Source: Trichobilharzia regenti (lineage: Eukaryota > Platyhelminthes > Trematoda > Strigeidida > Schistosomatidae). Taken from it: a DNA stretch of 64,000 bases. Every line of letters begins with the position of its first letter. Within the stretch, counting starts at the first letter, position 1. A model generated the notes under the pieces. It was given only the letters and a program-made list of their open reading frames with translations, had not been told where the DNA came from and did no database searches. The stretch is from assembly GCA_944472135.2 (NCBI GenBank), contig OX235262.1, forward strand, positions 59,492,440 through 59,556,439, given 5' to 3'. Below are positions 34,901 through 49,300 of the stretch, piece by piece. A program made the translations under genes and the position numbers.

Positions 34901-37900
34901 TGGAGCCAGGTGAAAACTCTAGCAGAGAACCAAATGCGATGGAACTTGTGGCTGAGCCCTATGTTCCTCTAGGAATTAAAGGAAACAATAATAAATAATA
35001 ATAATAATGATAGTTATGTGGTCAGTTTTCGACTACCAGCCGATGCACCATAAAATTCACCTAAGGGGTGGGAAGGTTAGATGTGAGATAGAGACAACCT
35101 CACTCTGTAGAAACAAGCACAACCACTACTGAGATTCCACAGCTCAAAGCTTGAAGCCTTATATTCCACTCGGAGAGGAAAGAAATGAAAGGCGACACTA
35201 AAAGAGGACGCTGAAACACTAGAAACAAACCTGTTTATTCATCTAGTAGAGTCGAAGTTAAACTTTCAGCACTGCAAAGTACCAAAGTAGTGCAACCACA
35301 CCAACAACCTTGCAGGGCTAAGTGAGTAAGTTAGTGAAACCAGGTAAATAACTGAGTTAAATGCTACGATATTAAGTGGCGTATCAGGTAAGTTTTAGGT
35401 AACGATAAGATAAAGCTAAGGTGGAGGCTAAGGACAAGTTAGGGTTAAGTTAACCTAATATGGGAGATATTAGGGTTGATTCCATTTAGATTAGAGTTCA
35501 GGGATAGTTCCGTGTTAAGGTTATGTTAAGGATAGATTAGGTTTGGCTTTTGAAGACCTAGACGAATACAGGTATAGAATGTGATTTAATTACTCTACTG
35601 ACACTCCAATCCACAACCCATAGGCAGCTATGTCACAAATCAAAGTAGGATATCCTGTGACAGTTTTTAATGCCTTTCTATTCACTATTTTCGTAAATAT
35701 ACATATTTCAGACGTAAAAATATTCCCTTTCATATGATTGGTGCATTCAAGGTCATTTGTCTGTCTCCTCATTTTGGTACGTAGAGTGGGTTCACAATAT
35801 AGATTTAAATTGTCTATAACTTCAACAGATTATTCTACAGTAAAACAAAACTGAAGTACTACAGTCACTATTAGGTACCTTCTGAATGACCTTGAACAGC
35901 CAGTCACTGTAAAGTGATGTTAAGACTAGTATATTTCCTAATAGACTGTATCCCCATACATATAGACAGCCCTATTTCTCTTTAAGGGTGAGTCGGTGGT
36001 ATAGAGGTTAGGACACTCTCCGACCATGCACCTGACCAGGGGTTCGATCCCCGACCGACTCACTCCTTTACCTCGCTGAGCCAGAAATAATGCTGGTAAA
36101 GAGGAAAAGTTGGGCGTGAAGATAACAACCCCATCCTGTAAAATAAACACTCATACAGAAACTTCAATCCTTGAGTCTGAAGCCCTATGTTCCACTTGGA
36201 ACGTGAAGGAAAAAAAATTTCCCCTGAGTACAGCACTTACGTTTCTTAGTTAAGCATAATAGCTAAATAGAAATAGGTAATCAAATGAAGAGGAAATTAT
36301 GAATGCAATCTGCCTATGGTAAATAATGTGGCTGGTTGCTTCAAGGTGATTTCGAAGGTTATTGGATCGAGTTTTGGGTGGTAGCTGGTTATAATTTCAT
36401 TTCACCTACGGTAAAAGATTCATTTTTTTTCAAGTTTTGGTTTGTAGGGATTTGATTGGTTACAGGATTTCATCATGAGCTGACATCAGTTAGAGAACAA
36501 TTGGAAAACCTGGAAGTACTAGGCAGCTGTTTCGTCCTAGTTTGGGACTCTCCTTCATTACGCATCCATCGGGATTCGAACCCAGGACCTTCTGCTTACA
36601 AGGCTAGTGAGCTCGTAGACCATTAAGCCACTGGAAGCCAATTGAATGGCCAGTCCATGAATTCTAACTTCTGCCAGTTCAGGACATAGCGCAACCACTA
36701 GCCAATTTATTCGGCGAGTATTTGTCCTCACACCAGACCTGCTGCACTTTAGTGGTCACGACTTCTCTCTAGAACCCCAGGTGACTACCTATCTGAATAG
36801 GGCCGGTCGCCAGTACTCCCAGGTTTTCCAATGGTTCTCTAACTAATTTCAGCTGCTAATGAAATTCATTTTTTTACTTACCTCAACTATTCTCTTTAAA
36901 AGTTTGTAGTTTAAAATTCGTTGTTCATCTGAATTTTGAGTTTCCATCCGATGTATTGCAGAGAATAACTGAACTTCAGAAGCTGGCATTTCATCCTTCA
37001 CCTGCAAAACAAGAAATATGGAGTTTATTTGTATGCTACTAAAAAGAATAATTAGTGGTGTTTATCAATAAGATTCATTCGGTTGTCAAATAATACCTGA
37101 GTGTAATTATTATCTAGACAAAGCAATGAAAAGACATCATTTGTCTGATATTACTCTATCTACTCATCAGAAAGAAGCTTTATCCCTTGGACTTAAATTT
37201 TGTTGTTTCTTTGCACGCAATTTACGGATTTAGCCATCCATTCTGAGTTTGAAAACTTGTATGACCAACTGAAACATCTTGCTTCAACATCCGATGAAAA
37301 TCGGGGTTGGTTTAAAGCCATGATGGTGGATATACCTCACCAGTTTTTAAAAACAACTCAAAGGACAAAAGTATTTTAAATTCCCAGCATTTCAAAGCCT
37401 TGAAAGAGCTACGGGAAAATTCTAATATAATTATTACTAAACCTGATAAAGGTTCTGGAGTCGTCATTATGAATAAAAGTGACTACAAATCTAAAATGAT
37501 GTCTATTCTTGATGATAAGAGCAAATTTAGTCGTGAACCTCCTCAGAAGATATTCAGTTGTTGCAAGGCACAGTGCCAGCTAATCTACTGAAGCTTCATG
37601 GCCTAAATGCTATTGGTAAAGATAAATTTGATTCTCTCAAACCATCAAATGTAAATTCCTGCATATATATGGTTTGCCAAAAATACATAAACCCAATAAT
37701 CCTCTACATCCTATATTGTCAGTGTGCAGATCCCCAACACATAAACTTGCTAAATGGTTAGTCGAATTATTGCACCCATTGCAGACAAAATCACAATTCT
37801 GTGAGTATGTACTAAAAGATACATTTGAATTTATTGATTGTCTTGATTCTATTGATATTATGAATAAAAATATGTATTCTTTTTATGTAAACTCTTTATT

Positions 37901-40900
37901 TACTAATGTGCCTTTGTTTAGAACAGTTGACATTTTGTGTGATTACATTTCCACACATAAATTTTTTATCCCGTTCCCTATATCTTATTTAAGGAATTTA
38001 TTACTTCTGTGTACTAGCAATGTCAGGTTCGCATTTGAAGGCGACTGTTTCCGTCAAGTTGATGGTGTTGCTATGGGAAGTCCGCTAGGGTCCCTTCTAG
38101 CAGATATCTATATGGGGCATACTGAAAGTTTATCGAAGGATTTAATTGAAAATGTGCCACTTTATATAAGGTATGTAGATAATATTGTAATCATCAGTGA
38201 TAAGTCTTGTTCTGTCACCTCAATTTTAAATCGAATGAATGAGGTTCAGAATGGCATATCATGCAAATCTGTAGAAGAGAAAGATAACTGTCCATCTTTC
38301 CTAGATATATTGCTTAGTCGACGACCTGATGAATTAATACGACGATCTATTTATATAAAAAACCTACCTGGACAGGACAGCATCTTAATTACCACAGTTT
38401 ACGCCCTGTTCGGTACAAAAAGCCTTAGTAAGGTGTCTCTTCAGTAGAATCCAACGAATATGCACTGAAGATGCACTTGATGAAGAAGAAAGAAAGTTGA
38501 CGCTGACTCTGGTTGATAACAATTATCCAGACAAGTTCATCAGGAGATATAAAGTAATCAGAACACCAAGACCCACTCTACAACTCGCCCCTATGAGAGA
38601 CGTGTACATCAAGCTACCCTATGTGGGGGATCATAGCAGCTTGATAACTAGACAAAGATTGAAAGCTGCTGTTAAAAAGACTTTTTATGCAGCTAATATC
38701 ATTCGTGAGGACTGCTTATATACTTCTATTGGTAAAAAATGTCCATGGACAAATGACCTTCAAATAAACTGACTTCATTTTATGTAAAAATTTGACTATA
38801 TATTTTGATGATTAATTATAATCCGAATAAATCTGCTGAAGAAGTTGTGGCTTACACGGCGAAACGTTCAGAAAAATCTTGTTTTGATTTTCTTAACACG
38901 CTGGGATTAATTTCAATAATTTATAGTGAATCAATCTGACTGGGCGCTCAAATTATTCCAGGAAATTCGTAACACCTACGGTCTGGAAACCTATAATAAT
39001 ATCACAATAATTTAGAATTTGAAGCCAATGTATCTATCTAAGCCCTTAGAAGATGCGAAAAATGATGTCATGTCCCATTGTATTTACCAATTTGAATGTA
39101 TGTATCGATACGCATACATAAGGAGGATTCATCGATCTCTGCAACTAAGGGCTGGTTTCAGAGCATATTCCTAAATGGCTCCCGAAACAAATGGAATCTT
39201 CAGAACTCATCAGTGGTGAGAACAGGAGACCTAGTTCTTCTTTTGCGAAACATTATACAGATAGGACATAAAATTGACGTTAACACATCTTTTAAACCTA
39301 TCTATAAAACGTGTTTGGGGGAGGTATTATCCTAAAGTTTGTGGAAACTGTAGCAATTAGAAAGTTTAAACCACCTTTGTGCGTTCAAAAACAATTGTCA
39401 TCATACTAAACCTCCCTTGGTAAACTTTGTCTTGATACCAGCCAGGGTAGATGTACTATTACCTCTGTTGTTTTGTTTTAGTGATCTTTATTGTTACTTT
39501 GACCTTGAATATGCCCTTTTAACTTCACCTAAGTCTATTTTCCCACCTCTTAACTCTTTAGTTATAAATACATAAAGAGTTGTTCATAGGCATAAAACAT
39601 CAAAGCGCAGAAAGATAGATTTGATGTCAGAGAAAGCAAATGATACAGCGTTGCATGGATACATAGGAGACATGAAAGGAACACAAAGAAACACAATATA
39701 AAGGCTGGAAGTAGCACAACACTAAAGTACTGTGCAAATGGTACGTTGAAGATAAGGTATACATAATTCATCTATACAGAGATACCAGAGATAGATAAAG
39801 TTCCACTGAGGCCTGGTTCATATCAATGTTCCAACTGCCCGATATATATATCGTGACAGTTCACTGAGAATTCACTTGGCTTTAAGTGTATAATCAACTC
39901 TGTTCATTATAACCCCTCTTTGTTTTGCCATAATACCTTTTCCATCATTCATTGGATTTTATAATGTTTGATAATGATAATCGTAATGATAACAGCTTTA
40001 TTCTGGACAAAATATTTACATAATATACAGAATTTTCAGTACAATATATATTACGTGCTCTTTACTCCTCATCAAAGATCTTTTCAGTTAAAATAGTATT
40101 CTGTAGTATGTCACGCGACACAGTGATGTTCCTTCATCCCCAAGAAAGTAGGTTGACACCTAATTAATCACAGGTGAGCGAAATGAAATAGAAAAAACTT
40201 CAAAATCCGATGCTCGCTAGTGACTTGCTGCGGGATGAAGTTTCCTGGAGTTCTAATGAGAAGTCGTGGCCAGTGAGGTTCATCCAGCCACGTGTGAGGA
40301 TGGATGTTCCACTGATGACATTGGTTGGGGTCACACTAAATCATGAATTCGCAGAAGTTAGAATACATGGACTAGACATTGAATCGGGTCCCATTAACTG
40401 AATGGTCTACGAGCTCGCCTTGTAACCGGAAGGACCTGGGTTCGAATCCCAGTGGGTAAGTACTGCCGATGATTCCCAAACTAGGAGAGCGTAAACAGCT
40501 GTCCAGTACTGTGTACTGGTTTTCAATGGTTCTCTAACTGATATCAATCCGTGATCAACTCGTAAAAACAAAAAATAACCCTTACAAATCAATTAAAGAG
40601 AAAAACTTGAAGTATTTTGTTGGCTTGAAATCCAGATAGCTCAGTGATTCAAGCAAGTCGCTAATGTTTGACAATATCAACCATTTTAGATTTAAACCAT
40701 CCTTATGTTTTTTCATCTGTTGACTTTAATTTGGTTAGTTCGAGATAGGGGTTTGTGGACTGGTTTTCTGACCCAATTGGATGAGTTACCAGTTACTGAA
40801 TATTCAACTGGCATGCCCTTTGACCAGAAGATCCTACCTTCGAAGCCCAGTAAGTGTGATACGATGAAGAGCCCCAAACTTAAACGAAACAGCTATCCAG

Positions 40901-43262
40901 TCTTCCCTGGTCTTCCAATGGTTCTTCTACTGATGTCGGCTCGTGATCAAAACTGAAACGATCCTAACACATTTTCTTCGAATGTGAAACTTGAAACCAG
41001 GAGTCAGTGCTTAACACTGAAATTTAATTCAAGGTTTGTTCGACAAATTATTCACCAGTTTCTCTGAATTATCAGGAGCACTAAAGTATGACTGATATTA
41101 TGAAACACTCTATGAAAATGTTTTAAAATATGTAACATTCATTTTCGATAGAATCTCATGAATGAAGTTAATAAACGTGATTATATCCTCAAAGCACCTG
41201 TTCAAACCTACACTGGTTTCTTTGATATAAAAATAAAACTTGTGCCCTGTGGTAGAGAGTAATTCCATTATGGGTAAATTTTGTTGTCTCACAGTGTTAT
41301 ACACTAATGTTTGCATTTCGAGCACAGTTTATTGCTCATAATCATATCAAGGTAATAACACGACTTCCTAACTTCATTTATATAGTTCCATTGTTTTTCA
41401 CTTGGTTTTCACTTGATTTGATTGGTAGTAGTATTTTTCATATTTCGACTATGAGTGATGAGTGATTTCTATTGCATGTGTTGGGTGTAGACTCAATGAA
41501 CAAGGATTCGGTAATCAACCTCTCTCTCCACCTACCTAGATTACTTTTTAGAATTTTAACCCTCTCCCACCATGCTATTGTGTGGTGTGTGTGTGTGTGT
41601 TAATGCATGCAGTGCGATTGGTGAGCTTTATTCTAAATTACGTATCTTCTCGGGTCAACCATTCTTACCTTAGCTAAATTCTTATGTTCGTATAGGTAAT
41701 CTCACTACTCCCCACCCATCTGCTAGTTTGACCTATGTAGTTGACTTCGCTCACAGTCATTGCAGGGTATTTTGTGAATTATATTATTTTGTCTAATTGG
41801 TTCAACTGGGTGCTTTAACCTACAGAGCTTGTCCCTGAGTGAGTTTGTAGGTTTGAATGCCACTATAATTCCTGATTTATTAAGAAACCTACGTAGGATT
41901 TAAACAAAATTAAACATAATTTACTCATAATGGAATTACACTGGTTTCTGTTCCTAACTCTGGGAGAACTTGTACAGTACACTCGATTCAACATTTTTTA
42001 ACACTACAGAAATTCTTCAAGGTGGGGGGTGGGCGCTGATTCGCACAAACGAAGAAATTTAAACAGCTGACGGGAACAACAGGCAATAGACGAACACTCT
42101 TTAGAGAATTCTATCTAGGTTGCTTTGCCTATTCTTCGACAGATTGCCACGAGACGATTCAGTGATTTAAAAGTGTAGCTGGGCAAGCATTGTTTAAGAA
42201 AATTCAAAAATGCATACTTGTCATGTATAAATTTCAGCACCTTTTTAATACCGCAAGGAGATGAAAGGCTACAAATAATCCTTTATTATTATTAAAAATA
42301 TTATTCTTATTAATTCTTTGCATTCTGAGTGGAACAAAGGACCTTACAGGCGCATCACCAGTTCTTTTCTATCCCTTAAATCGCCTCTAACACTGCTCAC
42401 TAGCCTGTATTTACTCTTCACATGATCTCTACCGTTTCAACCTCACACTCATCACCAATATGTCATTTCCCTTTTCGGGTTCCACTCGGTAGACTGCCTA
42501 GCGCAATGTGTTACTCAACAGTCTTCTCAACATCCGTGCAGTCCATCTGCATTTTCTCCTGCATCTATGTTATACTATTAGTTGTTGGTTGATTCAGTGT
42601 CTACCAAAGTTCCTTGTTACATATTATTTAATTGCATGGAGGATTTCATCATGAGCTGACATCAGTTGGAGAACCACTGAAATACCTGGGAGTACTGGAC
42701 AGCTGTTCCGTCTTAGCTTATTAGGACTCTTCAGCAGTACTCACTCGCAGCCACGGTTAGAACTCAGCACCTTCTGGTTAGAAGACTAGCGAGCTCGTAG
42801 ACAACTGAAGAGTCCCAAACTAGAACGAAACAGCTGTCCAGTACTCCCACGTATTCAGTGGTTCTCTAACTGATGTCAGCTCATGATGAAATCCTCCATG
42901 CAATCAAACAAAATCCCTACGAATCCAATACTTGAAAATTATTCTGATGCTCACTAGTGTTGAAAATACCACATTCTTGAAATATTATTGATTCGCCTGT
43001 CTGAATTGAATACTAAGAGGAAGTCCGCCTATCTTCAAAAGTCCCTATTGGCTTAAATTGTACCTTCTTTTCAAGACCTGCTTAAAACTAACTGAAGTTG
43101 CAATATCTGTACAAATGACTTATCTTACAGTTGGCTAACAAGCATTACTAGCTAATTTGAGCGACACTCACCACTCATCCTGCTCAATCAGTAGTATGCA
43201 GAGTCATGCATTTACGATCCGTTAAGCTCCTATTTCCCGACCATTTATTTATCTAGTGTCAT

Positions 43263-43305
<43 letters not shown>

Positions 43306-46300
43306 GGGTGACTAACTCACCTGATGAAACTCTGTTGTATTTCCTAGGCTTTTCGCTTCACCCGATCCTTGAAAATAAGACAGTTCTAAAGATCCTAAAT
43401 TCTAAATATATATTTCAAAAAGAATTTAAATTAGAGACAGGTCACATTTAGTTATTATTTATTTCATTCTCGCTGAGATTTATGCAAATATAATCTTCAC
43501 ATGTGTCAATCACTACGAATTTTCTTAAGAGAACCAAGGAAAAAAACCTTGTGGAATATTTGAGTAAGTTTCGGATAGGACCATTTTGCTTCAAATGATG
43601 CATTATCGATTATTATATTCAATGAAAATTCTGTACAAGGGGTAGAAACCGTTCAATGAAAAAACGCTGAAAATTCCATACTGTGTGTAAATTTATTTTC
43701 AGAATGAAACTAATACTGCAACGACAGAAGACAAGGGCCAGGCAACAGGCCGTTTATTTAGAAAATCAAGAGATATTTGTAGATTTGTATGTACATTATT
43801 AGAGGTTATGGTCAGCATAGAAACAGAGTCTTCTGATTGGTTGTTTTCTTCCTGAATGTTAATCTATCATCTCTTTGTGACCATTTGTTTGAAGGTCATA
43901 CCATACATCTGCGAATCATACCTACCCATGCAAAGTCTTTGTTCTTGTTTTTTTCTCATGACCAAGATTTGGGGCGTAAACATTGACGTAAATTGCTGTC
44001 TACCAATTTTGGCTAGAAGACAGCTCTCACCACAATACCATTAAAATCAGCGATGTTCATGATTTGTGAGGAAAACTGTTTATCAACGAAAGTCAACTTC
44101 AGTAGATTCAATATACCTCCTAATGATCTAATGATATTCGAAACACATTATAACTTCACATTGTAAACTGATAGCAAGGATATAATAAAGTGTCAAGTTC
44201 ATGTCATGATTTCGGTACTGACTGAATTCTACAACTCAAGTCCACTATATGCTCACCAAGCTATACAACTTGTCATTTCAGCACATTCAGAATTAATGTT
44301 AGGCAGTTAAAAGCAGTCAGCAGGAAGTCTGAGACCTAGACTTTGAGGTTGTTGACACCCGTCAGTAAGGTATCTGCAATGTTTATAAAAGTGATGCTAC
44401 TTCTTGCTGAAATTCGAACACGCGTCAATCAATTCTTCTGTTAAAGGCATTACTAATGAACTATTCTGGATCACTACTGATCACATCCTAGAATACTTAT
44501 AATATTTATTAACTATTTATTGATTTTGATGAATTATATTAATTAATAATATATTTCCTTATTGTCAAAGTTAATGTTACGTAAACAACAGTGACAATTA
44601 CTAAAAATGTCATTATTTTACATCTTACCACATAACCAAATTGTTCAACATGACTCTGGGAAACTGAAGATTTCACAGTACGAAACTGTTCAGCAACTGT
44701 CCGCCTAGTTATATCATGCTATAAACATATAACAAAAAATGGCAATCATCAACAAGACGGTAGAAACGTTTATAAAAAGAAAACAACAAAAACACCAACT
44801 GTAGAATTTTATTACTAATACTATTCAGTGTAGTTTTAGCAAAACAAAACTATTTAAATTAATTTAACCACAACCACATTTTTCTATAATCAACGATTAT
44901 AGAAGTGGAAAACTGAGTACTCAAGACCCAACCGCGGATTGAAATGAGAACCTTCAGATTACAAGGAGAAATCTTTGTCAGTTCAGCTACTTGGTAGGCG
45001 TAAAGTGGCCCATCATTTCTGACTCCTAGAACTTCTCAATGTATAACACGACCGACAGCTACTTACCAAGCGTACTGGCCGCTACTTGGTAAAAGTAAGA
45101 ACCCGTCGGACATTGCATCCGTCCCTGTAGTTGTATAGTCAGTAAGAGCATCCTATAAACTGTAGGTTCTCCACTCATTTATTAGTGGTGGGAAATGCGT
45201 GAGTACTGGTGAAGAGTCCCGAGCTTGGACGAAACAGTTGTCCATTACTTCCTGGTTTTAGTGTCTCTCCATTTCGTGATCAAGTTTAAAATTAATCAGA
45301 TCCTTGCAAATCCAACACCTGAGAAGTGGTAAACTTAACCAACAAGTTATTCGTTGAGCTAATACACACCTATGGCCTCGAACCTACCAATTAGAGTAGA
45401 CCAGTAAAAGCAAGCAAGATAACATCACATGCATAAAATTAAAATGTTCAGAAAAGTGTAAGAATATTAAACTGAATACCTTTCATTGAAATGTTGGCGG
45501 AATAACTTCGTGTGGAGCAGAGTATATCGCTGTACGCAGCGTCAAGTCCACAAACGTATTCCGGAACATTGTCAAGCTTGGTTAGCCAGCCAAAGGAGAA
45601 AAGAAGAATGCTAGCAGCTCCATGCTCTAACACCCTGTCAACTCTTGGCATCGAGCACCACGCATGAATGTTTCACAGTGCTAAACACAGTCCCTGTATA
45701 TCGTACAAAGGGAATTTGAATACGCCATCTGTACATAATCTATTCGGTATGTGAAACTGTACTTCTGCATGCAAAAGTACCTTATACATTCCCTGGCCGT
45801 ACCGTGGCCAGAGTAAACTTCTCACTATAATTTTGCTTCTTTTTATTATTCAAGTTTAGCATTGTTATTGTTTTCATCATCCTTATTTAATTATCACTCT
45901 ACCAGTGTTTGTTAATAACATTGCGTTTTCATACAGATTTTATATAAAAACACTATTGCCTTTCCACTAGTTCTTGTCCATTCTACACAACTTTTTTAAT
46001 TAGTCATTATCCACACTTATTAAGTCATGACAACTCCTGTCGCCTTTTCTAACTTCTAATTGGTCACCCCTTCTCGACTACAGCAACAGGGATCTCTGGC
46101 AGCATACCAACCCGGCAGGAACTGATTGTGTAACAAATAAGCAAGAAGAAATGGAGGTGGATTGGTCATACTCTGAAGAAACCATCAAGTGTCATCACTA
46201 GACAAGCCCTCGAGTGGAACCCGAAAGGAAAGTGGCGAGTTGGTCGTCGGTGCAAGGGTGACTTGGAGGAGGTCATGTGAAGAGGAGATGAAAGCATATG

Positions 46301-49300
46301 GGCCGACCTGGAGTGAGGTGAAAACTCTAGCAGAGAACCGAGCGCAATGGAGACTTGTGGCTGAAGCCGTATTTTCCTCTAGAAATTAAAGAAAATAATA
46401 ATAATCTACACTACACCTTACGTTACGTAATACGTTTTTGGAGGATAAATTTTACCAGTATCTGATTGTTCTTATGATTTCTTTTTTAAATATAATTACG
46501 ATTGTACAGCTTATGAAAATGAATCATCGAAAAGAAAATTATCCTATCAAAATAAAATCTTATCCATAGTGCTGTAGAATACCTCCTAGTGAACATAGAG
46601 AAAACAGAGGTGGTGATGATAGACAACCAACAACAACGAACACCAGTCACCAGAAATTGAAGAACTTCTAAGGAGGTCAATTCTTTCACTTGTGTAGGCA
46701 TCACCCTTTCAACTAAAAGTTGAACGATTAGAGGCGTCACAGCCAGTCAGGAACAGGAAAGTAAGGCAGACTTCCCCTACTCTGAAATCAGTTTGTAAAC
46801 ATGGTGCAGTAAGTAAGTAGGGACGAAGTTCGGATTCCCAACACCAGTGTTAAGTCAGTTCCCCATATGGGTCAGAAAAGAGTTTCCAACAGGCTGTGGA
46901 ACTTCACCAACAACTACCTTCACCCCATACTGTAGATCAATAGCCAGTCAGAAAGAACTACCAACAAGTAACTCTGGGAAAAAACTGATCAAGAATCTGT
47001 TGCTCAACAAATATGCGGAAGAAAACGGGGGTGGATCGGAAACACGCTGATAAGACAGCCAATTGGTGTCCTATGTCAAGCAGCGTTGTGAGTGATACCT
47101 CTAAGGGAAATGATCAGTTCGGCTATGTTTCGAGGGTGACATGCAGGAGATCAGGTGAGAATGAGATGATGTGTTAAGAGCTGGCTGCTAGCCAAATTGG
47201 TAGACAGTAATTTGCATCAATGTTTACGTCCTCAATATTGGTCGTGAGAAAAATATGAACAAACACTGATTCAACAACCAACCATAGCAACTTCTGTATA
47301 GGTGGATACAGTTAACATATAGATGATCTGACATTCAAGAAACAGCCACAAAGAGATGAAAGAATAAATTTCACTGAGAAACAATCAATCAGAAGTCTGT
47401 GTTTTTCTGCTATCAATAATCTATAATAATGTACATGGAAATCCATAATTATGTGTTGATTTCCCTAATAAACGATCTGTCGCCTAGCCCTTGTCTTCGA
47501 TTGTTACAGTGAGACCTGGTGAGCAATCGTGAAGCCAGCTAAGGGGAACTGCAATGAACAGAACAAAATGGAGATGTATTTTTGAAATTCTGTGTTCCAT
47601 CGGAACCCAAGGGAATAATAATAACGCGATAATTAGTTTATGAAATCAATTTCCTCACTTTTAGTCTAATGAGGAATAAGTGTAGAGACTATTTTGGAAG
47701 TGTCTCTCTCCATAATAAGTTCTGGACTGAATTTTCAAACACCCGAGTGATATACACAAAATGCTTATAAATTTATGTCTATGCACCCAATTAATTCTTT
47801 GAAGGTTAGATAATTACACTTTTGACTAACATTGCACTGACAACAACCAAAATTCTAAGGCACAATGGACTTAACTCATGTTCTATGAAAACTACTCAAG
47901 ATTTGATTGATTAATTCCACGAATATTGGGTTGACGTATTTACAAAAGATTACATTCTTATGAATCTGGACAGCTGTTATTAATAAATGGTTGAAGGTAA
48001 TTGGAAAAAGCCTTGGACACCTAGATCTCATGCTTGTTAGTACTCATCCGCAAGAGAGTCACGATGGAACTCATTTCCTCTCTGAGATTCGAATCCATGT
48101 CAATCAATGCTGCAGTCAGAGATGTTGCCACTGAGCTACTCAGCCTCACGATCGGCCTCCTGCAGAACTGCATTAGATATTTTGGACAGTAAATAGTAAC
48201 TAACATCATACTGAAGAAATCCAGCAAGTATGAAACCCAGATCCAAAGTCTCCTGCCGATCGTTTTCAACCACCTAATAACAGCTATTGAGGGTGCTTCA
48301 TGATGTCTATTCCCTTGGTGGCCATGGTGGTGGCCACATTGCGAACTTGACTGACAGAATTCAGTCTGCACCAAAAAAGTACTAGACCTATGACACTTGT
48401 TACGTCCTAGCATTCAATCAAGAAAACCTCAACAATATTGAAGCAAAACACTTCAACGTTCCCTTTGACGAATTGATCATAACTCATTTGTTTTATCTTT
48501 TTAATTCCCTGAGGAATTATGGACTAGTATGTTGAAGGAAAGTCTAGCTAAGATGCATACAAATACATATATTTTTTTTTGTTTTTGGGTACCTTACAAT
48601 TCACGAACTCACTCTGTCCTTTCCATTTTAATTGATTTATTGGATATGTTACTCACAAGGGAACAATATTATTTACCAGATGACAAAGTTGCATATACAA
48701 TTTTTTGTTTCTAATCATACCACTTGCGACTAAACTACCTTGGAACTCCGTCGCGATACTTCTCATTCTTCTTCCGAAGTTGTTGTTAGGGTAGCAGGAT
48801 TTTAGAAATGCTTGAAACAGGTGTTGAATTATTCCTATTACGTGTATTGTCAGTTGATTCGATAGAAACAGACTTATTCTTCAGAAGTCGAGTCCAGTCC
48901 ATAGCGTACCGAACAAAGAAGTGAAGATGAGTGCCAGGAAAGGCAAGAGACAATCTTAAGACACTCTGACAACTGAAGCAGAACAGGCCGCAAACAAAGA
49001 AGACCTCAGAATATTATACCAGATAACCAGGCCTCTTTCTGGCAAGAGACCGACACAGATTAAACCTGTGTGAGGTATTGGAGGGAACCTAATTACCAAT
49101 GAGGAGAAGGAAAGGAAATGATTGGCTGACCACTTCAAAGAACTCTTGAGCCCACCACCATCTGCAACTTGTCCAATAACGCCACCAATAGCACTTACAG
49201 AACTATCAGTGAACTCCAGTCTTTTCACTGAAGCAGAAATTTTGAAAACGATAAAGCTATTGAATGGAATTCCCTCAGAGGTACTGGAAATGGACATAGA

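Larger units (their letters stand above)
42640..42940. repeat. Inverted SINE-A pair (palindrome)
   Basis: Left arm tgcatggaggatttcatcat ... and right arm ... atgatgaaatcctccatgca are near-perfect reverse complements over about 85 bases with a 70-base spacer. Both arms share the private TGCATGGAGG. Confidence 0.85.

Noticed and set aside
45448..45651. Additional host exon on the minus strand
   Set aside because: No family similarity and no legumain-compatible phase; kept only as an unassigned block.
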